Part shown: one piece after another, positions 44,398 to 53,549 of the stretch | Layout of the letters: each line of letters starts with the position of its first letter | How positions within the stretch are numbered: the stretch's first letter is position 1 | Assembly (NCBI GenBank): GCA_913046825.1 | Contig: CAJWTF010000005.1 | Coordinates: 1-64,000 of the forward strand | Source: an uncultured Rickettsiales bacterium | GTDB taxonomy: Bacteria > Pseudomonadota > Alphaproteobacteria > UBA8366 | Direction of reading: 5' to 3' | Length of the DNA stretch: 64,000 bases | Notes under the pieces: model-generated | What the model was told of the DNA's origin: nothing | Database searches by the model: none | The model's input: only the letters and a program-made list of their open reading frames with translations | Position numbers and translations under genes: made by a program

Positions 44398-45531
44398 TTA
44401 GTTGAGACGTTGAGATTTGCGGACGCGTTCGCTCTCGGTCTTGAGCTGTCCGCAGGCCGCCATTATGTCGGTGCCCCGCGGCGTGCGTACCGTTGCGACA
44501 TAACCGGCGCGTTCGATAACGCGGGCAAATCTTCGAATCGCATTGCCGGAAGAGCATTCATAGGTGCTACCGGGCCATGGATTGAATGGGATCATGTTCA
44601 CCTTGGCCGGAATACCCTCGATCAGGCGGCACAGCTCACGGGCGTCAGCCTCGGAATCGTTGATGCCTTTTAGCATGACGTATTCAAAAGTGATGCGCCG
44701 GGCGTTCTTAGCAGGGGGATAGGCGCGGCAGGCGCGCAGCAATTCCGCAATCGGATATTTCTTATTGATCGGCACCAGCTTGTCGCGCACATCATCGGTC
44801 ACCGCGTGCAGGGAGATCGCCAGCATCACGCCGAGTTCCTCGCCACATTGCTCGATCATCGGCACCACACCAGAGGTCGACAGCGTAATCCGACGCCTCG
44901 ATATTGAAACACCGGCGCCGTCCATGGCGATCTGCAGCGCCTTCTTGACGTTGTCGTAATTATAGAGCGGCTCGCCCATGCCCATCATGACGATGTTGGT
45001 GATCCGTTTCTGTTCCTTGCTCGACGGCCATTCTTCCAGATGATCGCGGGCCAACATGATCTGGCCGACGATCTCGCCCGGCTCCAGGTTGCGCACCAGA
45101 CGCTGTGTTCCGGTATGGCAGAAGGAACAGGTGAGCGTGCAGCCGACCTGGCTCGAGACACAAAGGGTGCCGCGACCCGGCTCCGGGATATAGACTGTCT
45201 CGGCGGCGTTCTTGTCCTCAAAGTCGAGCAGCCATTTCCGCGTGCCGTCGACGGATTGTTGGTCAACCGAAACGCCCGGTCGGTCAATCCGAAAGGCTTC
45301 CGGCAAATGCGCCCTTAAATCCTTCGAAAGGTTAGTCATCGCATCGAAGTCACGCGCACCTTTGGCGTAGACCCAACTGTATATTTGGTCGGCCCGGTAA
45401 CGCTCGACATCAAAAGCCGCCAAGGCGTCGAGAATCTCCGTGTGCGACATGCCGACAAGATTCTGGCGCGTATCTTTCGCGGGCGTGGGTAGGTCGGAAT
45501 TGATCCCGATCATGGCGGCGGTGTCAGTCAT
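44398..45531 (-). CDS. rlmN: 23S rRNA (adenine(2503)-C(2))-methyltransferase RlmN
   Basis: A 377-residue radical SAM methyltransferase from ATG 45531. The cluster motif is [11 protein letters not shown], followed by [21 protein letters not shown] and SLHAV; the C-terminal [16 protein letters not shown] carries the conserved cysteine. The N-terminal [19 protein letters not shown] is typical. It methylates A2503 of 23S rRNA and A37 of some tRNAs. No clear ribosome site supports one start over downstream ATGs, so the exact N-terminus is uncertain. Confidence 0.95.
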   Translation of the reverse strand: MTDTAAMIGINSDLPTPAKDTRQNLVGMSHTEILDALAAFDVERYRADQIYSWVYAKGARDFDAMTNLSKDLRAHLPEAFRIDRPGVSVDQQSVDGTRKWLLDFEDKNAAETVYIPEPGRGTLCVSSQVGCTLTCSFCHTGTQRLVRNLEPGEIVGQIMLARDHLEEWPSSKEQKRITNIVMMGMGEPLYNYDNVKKALQIAMDGAGVSISRRRITLSTSGVVPMIEQCGEELGVMLAISLHAVTDDVRDKLVPINKKYPIAELLRACRAYPPAKNARRITFEYVMLKGINDSEADARELCRLIEGIPAKVNMIPFNPWPGSTYECSSGNAIRRFARVIERAGYVATVRTPRGTDIMAACGQLKTESERVRKSQRLN

Positions 45532-45580
45532 AGAGCGGGATATACGGCAGAACGGCACCGTACGCCAAGGGAGAATGACC

Positions 45581-45786
45581 ATGAGCTTTGAGAACCTGAC
45601 CGCCGAATTGACACTGCTGGTTGACGAAATAGAGGGAGATCAAGGCGACCGCCACGAAATTTACCTCCGCATTCGCGAAAAACTAGGAGACCCGAAGGCC
45701 ATGGGCATGCCATTGCCAGAGGACCTTGTCCGGTTGAGGGGAACCTCGCAGCCGAGTTGGATGCGGATATGGGCTACACCCTGTAA
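45581..45786 (+). pseudogene. small conserved-looking protein with a 3' frameshift
   Basis: ATG 45581 has a GGGAG ribosome site eight bases upstream. The frame begins [20 protein letters not shown] and continues with HEIYLRIREKLGDPKAMGMP and LPEDLVRL. After codon 52 or so, the next frame continues as NLAAELDADMGYTL to TAA 45784-45786, while the original frame runs into unrelated sequence to 45817. A one-base deletion near 45737 (TTGAGGGG, perhaps once TTGGAGGGG) explains both. The family is small, acidic and of unknown function. It may be a sequencing error rather than decay. Confidence 0.5.
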
Positions 45787-45809
45787 TTCGAGATCGACGG
45801 AGGTGTTAC

Positions 45810-46310
45810 CTATTTAATGCCGCAGGCCTTGTTCATCTCCGCATAAGCTTTGGTGAAGCCCTTTAGGGAAAAGACATCCCTCGTCTTAGTGCCGCGTCCG
45901 GACACGCCACTAGCAGTCATTGTCGCCCCGGCCCGCATCGCCTTAACCATCCGCACATCATCCTTTCTATTGGCATTCCAGGCGGTGTCGCCGTCCGTGA
46001 ACATCGAAAAATTCGACTTTCCAACAGATATACTAAGCGCGCTTTCTTTCTTGAACGGATAACCGATGGAAATGCTGACTTCGTTCAGCCGTTTCTTCGA
46101 CGGGCGCTGTGTCACATAGGTGTAGACGTCGCCGCGGCGGGTATAGTTGCCTTGGGATTTCGTCGGTTGACCCCACATCAAGCAGACCTTGCCGCCACCC
46201 TCGTCATAGGTTTGGACGTGCCAATCGCCGTACGTGCCAACAAAATCGTCTGCCTGGGCGACACTAGCCGCCGACAGGGCGCATGCGATCAAAATATATC
46301 CGGATTTCAT
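45810..46310 (-). CDS. invasion-associated locus B (IalB)-family exported protein
   Basis: From ATG 46310 the product is 166 residues beginning with a signal peptide (MKSGYILIACALSAASVAQA, cleavage before DD). The mature part has GDWHVQTYDEGGGKVCLMWG, a TYVTQRPSKK strand and SLKGFTKAYAEMNKACG at the end, matching the IalB domain with two conserved Cys. The periplasmic role in alphaproteobacteria is not well defined. The upstream in-frame extension to 46484 is not supported by family features. Confidence 0.87.
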   Translation of the reverse strand: MKSGYILIACALSAASVAQADDFVGTYGDWHVQTYDEGGGKVCLMWGQPTKSQGNYTRRGDVYTYVTQRPSKKRLNEVSISIGYPFKKESALSISVGKSNFSMFTDGDTAWNANRKDDVRMVKAMRAGATMTASGVSGRGTKTRDVFSLKGFTKAYAEMNKACGIK

Positions 46311-46496
46311 ACACAATAGATATGGAAGGTCGCCCACGCGTTCAACCCGGAGAATCGCCGCATTGCGTAAAACAATGACAAACGCTGGGGTCGCGCTAGT
46401 CTCGTTCTGTAATGTAAATGAACCCCAATGGCGCACGCGCCATCGATAAGGGCGGGGGATGGAACCAATCTGCATTTCGCCCACTGACGCGATAAC

Positions 46497-48011
46497 ATGA
46501 CCGCGGCCACCTTACCGGATAGGAAGGCCGGTGATACACGGCGTTATTGGGTTCTCGCGACCGTCACCTTAGCGACGCTGCTGTTCGCCATGACGGTGAC
46601 GATTTCCTATGTCGTCCTGCCGCAGATGCAGGGTTCGCTCTCGGCTACACAGGACCAAATCGCCTGGTCGGTTACGTTCAATTTGGTCGCGACCGCCGTC
46701 GGCACACCGGCGTCCGGTTGGCTCGCCAACCGGTTCGGACGTCGCGCGCTGATGATCTGGTGCGTCACCGGATTTTCCGTCGCCTCGCTGCTCTGCGGCA
46801 CTGCGACGACATTGGAAGAGCTGGTTACCTACCGGGTCATTCAAGGGATCATGGGCGCACCAATAACTCCGGTCGCGCAGGCCATCATCCTCGGCACCTT
46901 CCCGCGCCGCCAGCACGGCCTCGCCACCGCAGTCTGGGGCATGGGCGTGGTCTGCGGGCCAATCATCGGGCCGACCATCGGTGGCTTTATCGCCGAGGCT
47001 TATGACTGGCGTTGGGTGTTCTTCATGACGTTTCCAGTCTGCGTCGTCTCCATCCTCATGGTGTTCGTGTTCATCACCGACCGCACCCGCAACAGCGACA
47101 TCCGCCTCGACTGGACCGGTTTTCTCGCCCTCTCCATCGCCGTCGCCAGTTTCCAATTGATGCTTGATCGCGGCGAACGGCTCGATTGGTTCGACGCCAC
47201 GGAAATCGTCATCGAAGCTTGTCTCGCGGGGCTCGGCCTTTATCTGTTCGCGGTCCACAGCCTGATGGCGCAGAAACCCTTCCTCGATCCGAAACTGCTG
47301 CTCGACCGAAATTTCGCGCTCGGATTGTTCTTCGCCTTTGCCTTTGGCGGCCTCGCGTTCGTGCCAATGGTGTTGTTGCCGACGATGTTGCAGGACCTGC
47401 AAGGATTCCCGGATTCGATTATTGGTCTTATTCTCGCCGCGCGCGGGGTGGGCAGCATGATCGGTAATTTCGCGGTCGTCGCGATGAGCCGCTTCGATCC
47501 CCGCATCGGCCTCGTGATCGGCTATACCAGCCAATCGATGAGCGGTTATATGATGGCGCAATTTGATCTCAACGTCTCCATGGCCGATGTGATGTTCACC
47601 AGCGCTTTCCAAGGATTCGGCAACAGTTTCCTGTGGGTGCCGTTGACGGTCATCGCGTTCGGGACGCTTCCTACCCATCGGCTCGGCGAAGCGACGGCGG
47701 TCTTTCACCTGATCCGCAATCTCGGCAGCGCCATCGTCATTTCGGTCTGCGTTGGCGTCGTCATTCACTCCGCCGGCGTCAGCTACAGCGTGATTTCAGA
47801 GAACATCAATCCGTTCAACGAAGCCTTCGGTATCGCTTCCGTGACCGGCGGTTGGTCACTTGATAGCCTGACTGGATTGGCGAAACTGAGCAATGAAGTC
47901 GACCGACAAGCCTCGATGATTGGTTATATTAATGCGTTCTATGTGTTCTCGACCTTCGCCATTTCCATCGTCCCCTTTATCCTTTTTCTAAAGAAGCCGG
48001 AGAGAGACTAA
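46497..48011 (+). CDS. MFS transporter, DHA2 family (EmrB-like)
   Basis: A 504-residue transporter with about 14 hydrophobic segments: VLPQMQGSLSATQDQIAW near helix 1, GWLANRFGRRALMIWC (motif A) and GPTIGGFIAEAYDWRWVFF (motif C), which are DHA2/EmrB hallmarks. A long antisense open frame across it is a shadow. The stop TAA overlaps the next ATG by one base, coupling it to a broken luciferase-like gene. Confidence 0.92.
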   Translation: MTAATLPDRKAGDTRRYWVLATVTLATLLFAMTVTISYVVLPQMQGSLSATQDQIAWSVTFNLVATAVGTPASGWLANRFGRRALMIWCVTGFSVASLLCGTATTLEELVTYRVIQGIMGAPITPVAQAIILGTFPRRQHGLATAVWGMGVVCGPIIGPTIGGFIAEAYDWRWVFFMTFPVCVVSILMVFVFITDRTRNSDIRLDWTGFLALSIAVASFQLMLDRGERLDWFDATEIVIEACLAGLGLYLFAVHSLMAQKPFLDPKLLLDRNFALGLFFAFAFGGLAFVPMVLLPTMLQDLQGFPDSIIGLILAARGVGSMIGNFAVVAMSRFDPRIGLVIGYTSQSMSGYMMAQFDLNVSMADVMFTSAFQGFGNSFLWVPLTVIAFGTLPTHRLGEATAVFHLIRNLGSAIVISVCVGVVIHSAGVSYSVISENINPFNEAFGIASVTGGWSLDSLTGLAKLSNEVDRQASMIGYINAFYVFSTFAISIVPFILFLKKPERD

Positions 48012-48955
48012 TGAAGTTCGGGATATTCGGTGGCGCGCGCCAGCAACTAGGACTGGCGGATACGGACAGCCCAACCGGTTACCGGGATTGGATCGAATAC
48101 AGTATCGAAGCGGAGGCACTAGTCTACCACAGCACGTTCACGACCGAGCATCATTTCACTGGCCTCGGACAAGTCTCCGCATCACTCAACCTGCTGACTT
48201 TTTAGCGACGAAAACCACGACATTGCGGCTCGGCACAGCGGTAATGACCTTGCCGTGGCACAATCCGATCTTGCTGGTGGAGCAAGCAGCTACCCTCGAT
48301 CTGGTTTCCGATGGGCGCCTTGATTTCGGCATCGGCAAAGGCCACCGCTATAACGAGTTTAACGGGTTCGACATCGATATGGCGGACGCGGCTGCGATCT
48401 TCGAGGAAGCCTTCAGTCTGATCTTGAAGGCGTGGCAGAATGAGGAACGGTGGAGCCATCAAGGCGCCCGCTGGCAGTTCAACGACATCGTGGTCGAACC
48501 ACCGGTGGTCCAAAAGCCGCATCCGCCGATTTGGCTCGCGGCCGGGCGACCTCAATCCATCCGCGCCGCCGCCCGCAGTGGCGCCCATCTTCTGCTCGAC
48601 CAATACTCGCCGCTTAAGGTGGCCCTGGAACACGCTGACATTTTCCGCGACGAATTAGCGACGATGGGAGTCGATCCGGCAGCGCGGCAAATCGCGTTGG
48701 CGCGCAGACTCTTCACCGCAAAAAATCAGGCGGAGAAAGCAGCGGTCATCGAACGACGCACTAAATCACGCGGCCTGGTGGATGAGTTGGCGCAAACACC
48801 CGAGGGCGACAACAGCGCCAGCATCATGCAATTCAAGGGGCCGGAAGAAGCCATCGACGACGCCCTTATCGGGACGCTGGATGAAATTCAGGAACGTCTG
48901 GACGCGATCCGCGCAGGCGGGACCGAAGGAATACGCACTTTTCTCTCGGGAATTT
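48011..48955 (+). pseudogene. luciferase-like flavin oxidoreductase broken by one frameshift
   Basis: ATG 48011 overlaps the MFS stop. The first 64 codons (MKFGIFGGARQQLG, STFTTEHHFTGLGQ) end at a TAG at about 48203. A single missing T in the TTTTT run (48199-48203) restores the frame LATKTTTLRLGTAVMTLPWH, then DLVSDGRLDFGIGKGHRYNE, PHPPIWLAAGRPQSI and RTFLSGISL to about 48950. Beyond it the frame runs into the antisense of the TrmH gene, so the C-terminus is uncertain. The motifs are well kept, so a sequencing or recent error at the homopolymer is possible. Confidence 0.8.
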
Positions 48956-48957
48956 CT

Positions 48958-49473
48958 TTAATCTCGCCCACCGTGGAAATGCGGCGGCAACTCTTCCGTG
49001 GGACCACCCGCCGCAACCGGCCGGGGGGCGAAACGGCCCTTGGTCAGCCATCGGTCGTACATAAGGATGGCTCCGGCGACACCGACATTAACGCAGAATT
49101 TGGTCGGGATTCTCACCACGTGGTCGCAACGCGCTACAACTTCAGGCGACAGCTCACCCTTTTCCGGGCCTAGGATATAGGCGGCCTGTTCCGGGTGAGT
49201 GAAGCTCGGCAGGTCGTGCGCAACATCGAGCAATTCGACGCCGACCAATTGGCAGCCTTTCGGCAAGGTTAGATCCTTCGGTGTCGGGAATTCGTAGACC
49301 GGCATGTGCCGGTGCGTCTTCGAGGTGTCCGACCGGTCGATTTGTTTAAGGTCGATTGCCGGCGCGATGGCGAAAAAGAAATCCGCCCCGAACGCATGCG
49401 CGGAGCGAATCAAATTACCGACATTCATCGGTTTCGAAATACTCTCAACGCCTATGCCAAAATATCCTCGCAT
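48958..49473 (-). CDS. TrmH/SpoU-family RNA 2'-O-methyltransferase
   Basis: ATG 49473 gives 171 residues; three or more upstream in-frame ATGs exist. SPOUT knot motifs are present: SKPMNVGNLIRSAHAFGADF (motif 1), YILGPEKGELSPEVV (motif 2) and IPTKFCVNVGVAGAILMYDR (motif 3). The protein lacks the N-terminal substrate-binding domain, as in TrmL-type enzymes. It probably methylates a ribose in tRNA or rRNA. Convergent to the broken luciferase-like gene. Confidence 0.9.
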   Translation of the reverse strand: MRGYFGIGVESISKPMNVGNLIRSAHAFGADFFFAIAPAIDLKQIDRSDTSKTHRHMPVYEFPTPKDLTLPKGCQLVGVELLDVAHDLPSFTHPEQAAYILGPEKGELSPEVVARCDHVVRIPTKFCVNVGVAGAILMYDRWLTKGRFAPRPVAAGGPTEELPPHFHGGRD

Positions 49474-49556
49474 GGCGCGGGACATTGCCCGCACATATCC
49501 GTGAAGGCAAGCCACATCGGGTTTCCCCAGCGGGAGAATATGCTAGTTTGCGTGCC

Positions 49557-50618
49557 ATGAACGACCTGCATGTAAATCACGACTCCCACCCACCTCGCGA
49601 TGATCAAGCATCACCGATCATGGTCGAGGTAACGCGCGGCGATATCGTCGAGAGTCAGCATCGCGGTCGCGCCGCCGTGGTCGATCGCGAAGGTGCCGTC
49701 ATTCTATCATGGGGCGATATCGAAGCACCGGTCTATCCGCGTTCCGCGATCAAACCGCTGCAAGCCATCCCCTTGATCGAGAGCGGAGCCGCCGACGCCT
49801 ACGGCGCAACCGACACCGAGATTGCTGTCAGTTGCGCGTCACATGGTGGCGAGCACATGCATGTGGAAGCCATCACGGCTTGGCTCGCGCGATGCGGCCT
49901 GTCGGTCACTGATCTTGAATGCGGCAGTCACGCGCCGAGCCATGGTCCGTCGAGCGACGATCTCATTCGGCAGGATACAGCCTTTCATGCAGCGCACAAT
50001 AATTGTTCGGGCAAGCACGCCGCGATGTTGGTGACGGCAAAGCATCTGGGCGATTCAACAGCGGGATATATCGACTATACCCATCCGGTACAGCAGCGGG
50101 TACTAGGTGTCCTGGAACAAATGTGTGGTCTCGATCTGGCGTCCGCACTGCGCGGCGTCGATGGCTGCTCCATTCCCACGATCGCGGTGCCGCTCGGCAA
50201 TTTGGCGTTGGCCTTTGCCCGCTTCGCCGAGCCCGGCGACGAAGTCCCAGCACGGCGTGTGGACGCCATCCGGCGCATTCATGCGGCATTGGCGGCCACG
50301 CCCGAGATGATTGCAGGGACCGGGCGTTACTGTTCCGATGTGATTCGCGCGACCGAAGGCAAGGTCCTGGTCAAGACCGGTGCAGAGGGTGTTTTTTGTG
50401 GCGCGGTTCCTGCGCTCGGGGTCGGCATCGCCTTGAAATGCGAGGATGGCGCGAAGCGCGCCAGCGAAGCCATGATGACGACGATCCTGATGCGGATCGG
50501 CGCTATCGACGAAGTGACGCTGCAATCCATTGACCAAGCGCTTCCGCAACCCATTTTTAACCGCAACCTTCGGGTCGTCGGCGAGGTGCGGTCAACAGCC
50601 GTGTTACGCGCCGAGTAG
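49557..50618 (+). CDS. asparaginase (Rhizobium etli type II, ReAV-like)
   Basis: A 353-residue protein from ATG 49557. Motifs VYPRSAIKPLQAIPL, SCASHGGEHMHVEA and HNNCSGKHAAMLV, with a GVDGCSIPTIAVPL segment, are those of the R. etli-type asparaginases, unrelated to the classic AnsA/AnsB fold. The Ser-Lys-Cys triad positions appear conserved. It is cytoplasmic, and the start lies in a stretch with few good ribosome sites. Divergent to the trmH-like gene. Confidence 0.88.
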   Translation: MNDLHVNHDSHPPRDDQASPIMVEVTRGDIVESQHRGRAAVVDREGAVILSWGDIEAPVYPRSAIKPLQAIPLIESGAADAYGATDTEIAVSCASHGGEHMHVEAITAWLARCGLSVTDLECGSHAPSHGPSSDDLIRQDTAFHAAHNNCSGKHAAMLVTAKHLGDSTAGYIDYTHPVQQRVLGVLEQMCGLDLASALRGVDGCSIPTIAVPLGNLALAFARFAEPGDEVPARRVDAIRRIHAALAATPEMIAGTGRYCSDVIRATEGKVLVKTGAEGVFCGAVPALGVGIALKCEDGAKRASEAMMTTILMRIGAIDEVTLQSIDQALPQPIFNRNLRVVGEVRSTAVLRAE

Positions 50619-50648
50619 ACCCTTACCAGCCACCGCGGGAGAGGTACC

Positions 50649-51632
50649 ATGCGCTCGATACGCGTCTCAAGTTTCGATGGGGTCGATGCTCTGACCCTGG
50701 AAGACATCCCGCCCCCCGCCGTCGAGCCAGACGAAGTCCGGATTAAGGTCTATGTGGGCGGGGTCAATTTCCCCGACCTGCTGATGTCCGAAGGCAAATA
50801 CCAGCATAAGCCGGAAATGCCGTTCACGCCCGGCCTTGAAGCGGCTGGCGTTGTGATTGATGTCGGCGAAGGGGTGACACGCTTCAAACCCGGCGAGCGG
50901 GTCATGGGATTCTTCGACTATGGCGCGTTCGCCGAGGAAGCGGTCATTCAGGAAAAGTACCTCATGCATGTGCCCGACGGCATGGATTGGGAAATGGCGG
51001 GCGGCTTCTGTCTGACACATACGACTAGTCACGCGGCCCTGGTACACGAGCGGGTCAATCTGAAAGCGGGCGAGGTCTTGCTCGTCCACGGTGCGGCAGG
51101 CGGTGTAGGCACGACGGCGGTGCAGATCGGCAAGGCGCTTGGCTGTACCGTGGTGGCGACGGCCGGTAGCGACGAGAAGGCACAATTCGCCCTCGATAAC
51201 GGCGCCGATTTTGCCATCAATTATTCAACCGAGGAAATCCGCACACGGGTCAAGGAATTGGTCGGCGGCGCGGATGTAATTTACGACCCAGTCAGCGGCG
51301 ATGCCTTCACGCAATCACTTCGCTGCATCAATTTCGAAGGCCGCATCATCATCATCGGGTTTGCCAGCGGCACCATCGCGAATGCCCCAGCGAATTACGT
51401 TTTGGTCAAGAATATCTCAATCGTCGGCTTTCCGGTCGGCTCTTACCGCCGCGTCAGTCCCGAAATCCTGCAACGCTCCTATGCCGGTCTCACCGAGATG
51501 TGGGACGCTGGGCATCTGAAACCTCAGCAAAGCCATGCTTTCTCGCTGGCTGATACCAGCGAAGCCATCAAGGCGCTACGCGACCGCAAGGCCATGGGTA
51601 AAGTCATCATCAAAGTTCGGGACGGGGAGTAA
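50649..51632 (+). CDS. NADPH:quinone oxidoreductase-like MDR protein (tandem copy 1)
   Basis: A 327-residue MDR protein with GGVNFPDLLMSEGKYQHKPE, PFTPGLEAAGVV, VLLVHGAAGGVGTTAVQIGK (NADPH-binding) and DPVSGDAFTQSLRCINFEGR. A GGGAGAGG ribosome site precedes the ATG. It sits 5 bp before a second, similar gene, and both likely come from a tandem duplication. The sub-family (no zinc ligands) reduces quinones or enoyl compounds. Confidence 0.9.
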   Translation: MRSIRVSSFDGVDALTLEDIPPPAVEPDEVRIKVYVGGVNFPDLLMSEGKYQHKPEMPFTPGLEAAGVVIDVGEGVTRFKPGERVMGFFDYGAFAEEAVIQEKYLMHVPDGMDWEMAGGFCLTHTTSHAALVHERVNLKAGEVLLVHGAAGGVGTTAVQIGKALGCTVVATAGSDEKAQFALDNGADFAINYSTEEIRTRVKELVGGADVIYDPVSGDAFTQSLRCINFEGRIIIIGFASGTIANAPANYVLVKNISIVGFPVGSYRRVSPEILQRSYAGLTEMWDAGHLKPQQSHAFSLADTSEAIKALRDRKAMGKVIIKVRDGE

Positions 51633-51637
51633 TCGGC

Positions 51638-52612
51638 ATGCGCGCAATGAGACTTCACGGCCGCGACGGCATCGACGCCATGAAACTGGAAGAAGTTCAG
51701 CTATCGGCTCCAGGGCCGGGCCAAGCACAGATCGCGGTTCACGCCGCCGGAGTTAACTTCGGCGACACCTTGATGGTGACCGGCCAATATCAAGAAAAAC
51801 CTGATCTGCCGTTCAGCCCCGGCATGGAAGCGGCGGGCGAGGTGATCGCGCTCGGTGATGGTGTGGACAATGTTAAAGTCGGAGACAGGGTGATGGGCTC
51901 GATCGGCTTTGGTGGTTTCGCCGAGGAAGCTAATGTTCCTGCCGCCAACCTGACCCAGGTGCCTGACGACATGGATTGGGCAACGGCATCGGCCTTTCCG
52001 GTTGCATATGGCACGAGCCATGTAGCGCTGACATATCGCTCGCATCTGAAATCGGGTGAAGTCCTGCTGGTGCACGGAGCGGCAGGTGGCGTTGGCCTGA
52101 CAGCGGTCGAACTCGGCAAGGCCATGGGGGCCACGGTGATCGCGACGGCAGGTAGTGACGATAAGGTGGCCCTCGCGAAAACTTACGGTGCCGATTACGG
52201 CATTAATTACTCCAACGAGGACATCCGCGAGAAGGTACTAAAGTATACCGGCGGCGCAGATGTGGTCTACGATCCGGTCGGCGGCGATGCGTTCAAGGCC
52301 TCGCTCCGCTGCATCAACTTCGAAGGTCGGATCATCATCATCGGTTTCGCCAGTGGTGAGGTGCCGCAAATCCCGACCAACTACCCGCTGGTGAAATGCT
52401 TCACCGTCGATGGTTTCGTTTGGGGTGCTTATCACCGTAATAAGATCGACGTAATCCACGACGGTTATGCGGGTCTGCGGGAGATTTGGGCGAAGGGCGT
52501 ACTCAAACCACATATCAGCAAGCGGTTCCCCCTCGCGGAGACGGGCGATGCCATGCGGTTTCTCCTAGCTCGGAAGTCAACCGGAAAGGTCGTTATCGAG
52601 ACCCGGGTATAG
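51638..52612 (+). CDS. NADPH:quinone oxidoreductase-like MDR protein (tandem copy 2)
   Basis: A 324-residue paralogue of the preceding protein: AAGVNFGDTLMVTGQYQEKP, PFSPGMEAAGEV, VLLVHGAAGGVGLTAVELGK and DPVGGDAFKASLRCINFEGR. A GGGGAG ribosome site overlaps the previous stop region; the gap is 5 bp, so both are in one transcript. Divergence between copies is clear over the whole chain, so the duplication is not recent. Confidence 0.9.
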   Translation: MRAMRLHGRDGIDAMKLEEVQLSAPGPGQAQIAVHAAGVNFGDTLMVTGQYQEKPDLPFSPGMEAAGEVIALGDGVDNVKVGDRVMGSIGFGGFAEEANVPAANLTQVPDDMDWATASAFPVAYGTSHVALTYRSHLKSGEVLLVHGAAGGVGLTAVELGKAMGATVIATAGSDDKVALAKTYGADYGINYSNEDIREKVLKYTGGADVVYDPVGGDAFKASLRCINFEGRIIIIGFASGEVPQIPTNYPLVKCFTVDGFVWGAYHRNKIDVIHDGYAGLREIWAKGVLKPHISKRFPLAETGDAMRFLLARKSTGKVVIETRV

Positions 52613-52633
52613 GAAGGCCGCATTCGTCGTCAA

Positions 52634-53201
52634 TGGCAATATGTCCCGGTTGGACGGCGATACGGCCCAGCGGATCGCGGGATAGGGAAATAACCCTCAT
52701 CCGCCACGTGCGTATACGCGTAGAGGGAAATATCGGCGATCGTATAATGGTCTGCCGCGAAATACGTTTGCGCGGCTAGATGCTGTTCGATGACCCTCAA
52801 CGCATCATGCCCAACGTCGCGTTTGCGTGCGACTTCGCCCCCCGTCTGGTTGATCCAGATGGGTCAAACTAGCGACACAGCACGGTGATGTTTGGCTCGT
52901 GGGAATATTGCTCGAAGGGCATGTACTGCAGAGTGCAGGCACGGGTATCTCGGCCCCCCGGCAAATATTCTGTGCCATCGGCCAGATAGTGGAGAATCGC
53001 ATTCGATTCCGGTAACACGAACGCGCCGTCGACCAATGCTGGAAGCCGACTGTTCGGATTGATCGTGAGAAACGACTCCGCTTGGGATTCGGCCCTCAGC
53101 GTGTCAATCCACACGATTTCAAATGGTACGACGAGCGACGCCAGCATCAGTCGAACCTTGTAGCCGTTACCAGACAGATGATTGTCTTAGAGCGTCAACA
53201 T
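52634..53201 (-). pseudogene. decayed glutathione S-transferase
   Basis: ATG 53201 gives MLTL, a TAA, then DNHLSGNGYKVRLMLASLVVP, LTINPNSRLPALVDG and LPESNAILHYLADG, a GST N-domain with NPNSRLPAL (cis-Pro) and ESNAIL (glutathione-binding). A TAG follows near 52871, then the C-terminal domain appears in-frame as ALRVIEQHLAAQTYFAADHY and TIADISLYAYTHVADEGYF, with a final frameshift near 52685. The SGNGYK position usually has Cys (SGNCYK) in relatives. It sits 6 bp from the DUF1127 gene's stop. Confidence 0.8.
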
Positions 53202-53207
53202 CGCGAA

Positions 53208-53408
53208 TTAGGCCTGCCAGAACGGCTTGCTGATTTCCACGTCACGGCGGGCATGATCCAGGCCGATATCGTCGAGCAGACGATTATCCAAGTCGGCCAA
53301 CTGGCGGCGCTGACGGCGGCGCTCCGACCAAACCCACAAGGTGCACAGCAATTGAATCATCGTGCCGGCGCGGCGTGTCCGTCCAACGGAAAGAATGAAT
53401 TCACTCAT
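53208..53408 (-). CDS. DUF1127 small protein
   Basis: A 66-residue protein with a strong AAGGAG ribosome site seven bases before ATG 53408. The C-terminal arginine-rich YjiS/DUF1127 motif reads RRRQRRQLADLDNRLLDDIG, ending in a conserved KPFWQA. Such proteins are common in alphaproteobacteria and have been linked to phosphate or RNA homeostasis in general terms. Divergent to the broken LysR gene, so the AT-rich gap 53409-53549 probably holds its promoter. Confidence 0.85.
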   Translation of the reverse strand: MSEFILSVGRTRRAGTMIQLLCTLWVWSERRRQRRQLADLDNRLLDDIGLDHARRDVEISKPFWQA

Positions 53409-53549
53409 TTGAATGCTCCTTATCTTAGATTTGAGTCGAAAAGAGGCATGTAAGCCTTTTTATTTCCGGATATATCGACCACTTGCTAATTTTGGATAAA
53501 CGATGAAATCTTATCGTATTTATCAATATTTCTTATCCGAAAGGGTCTG

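Noticed and set aside
46569..47768. 399-codon antisense frame across the MFS gene
   Set aside because: Low-complexity charged translation typical of the antisense of a hydrophobic gene; the sense frame has clear MFS motifs.
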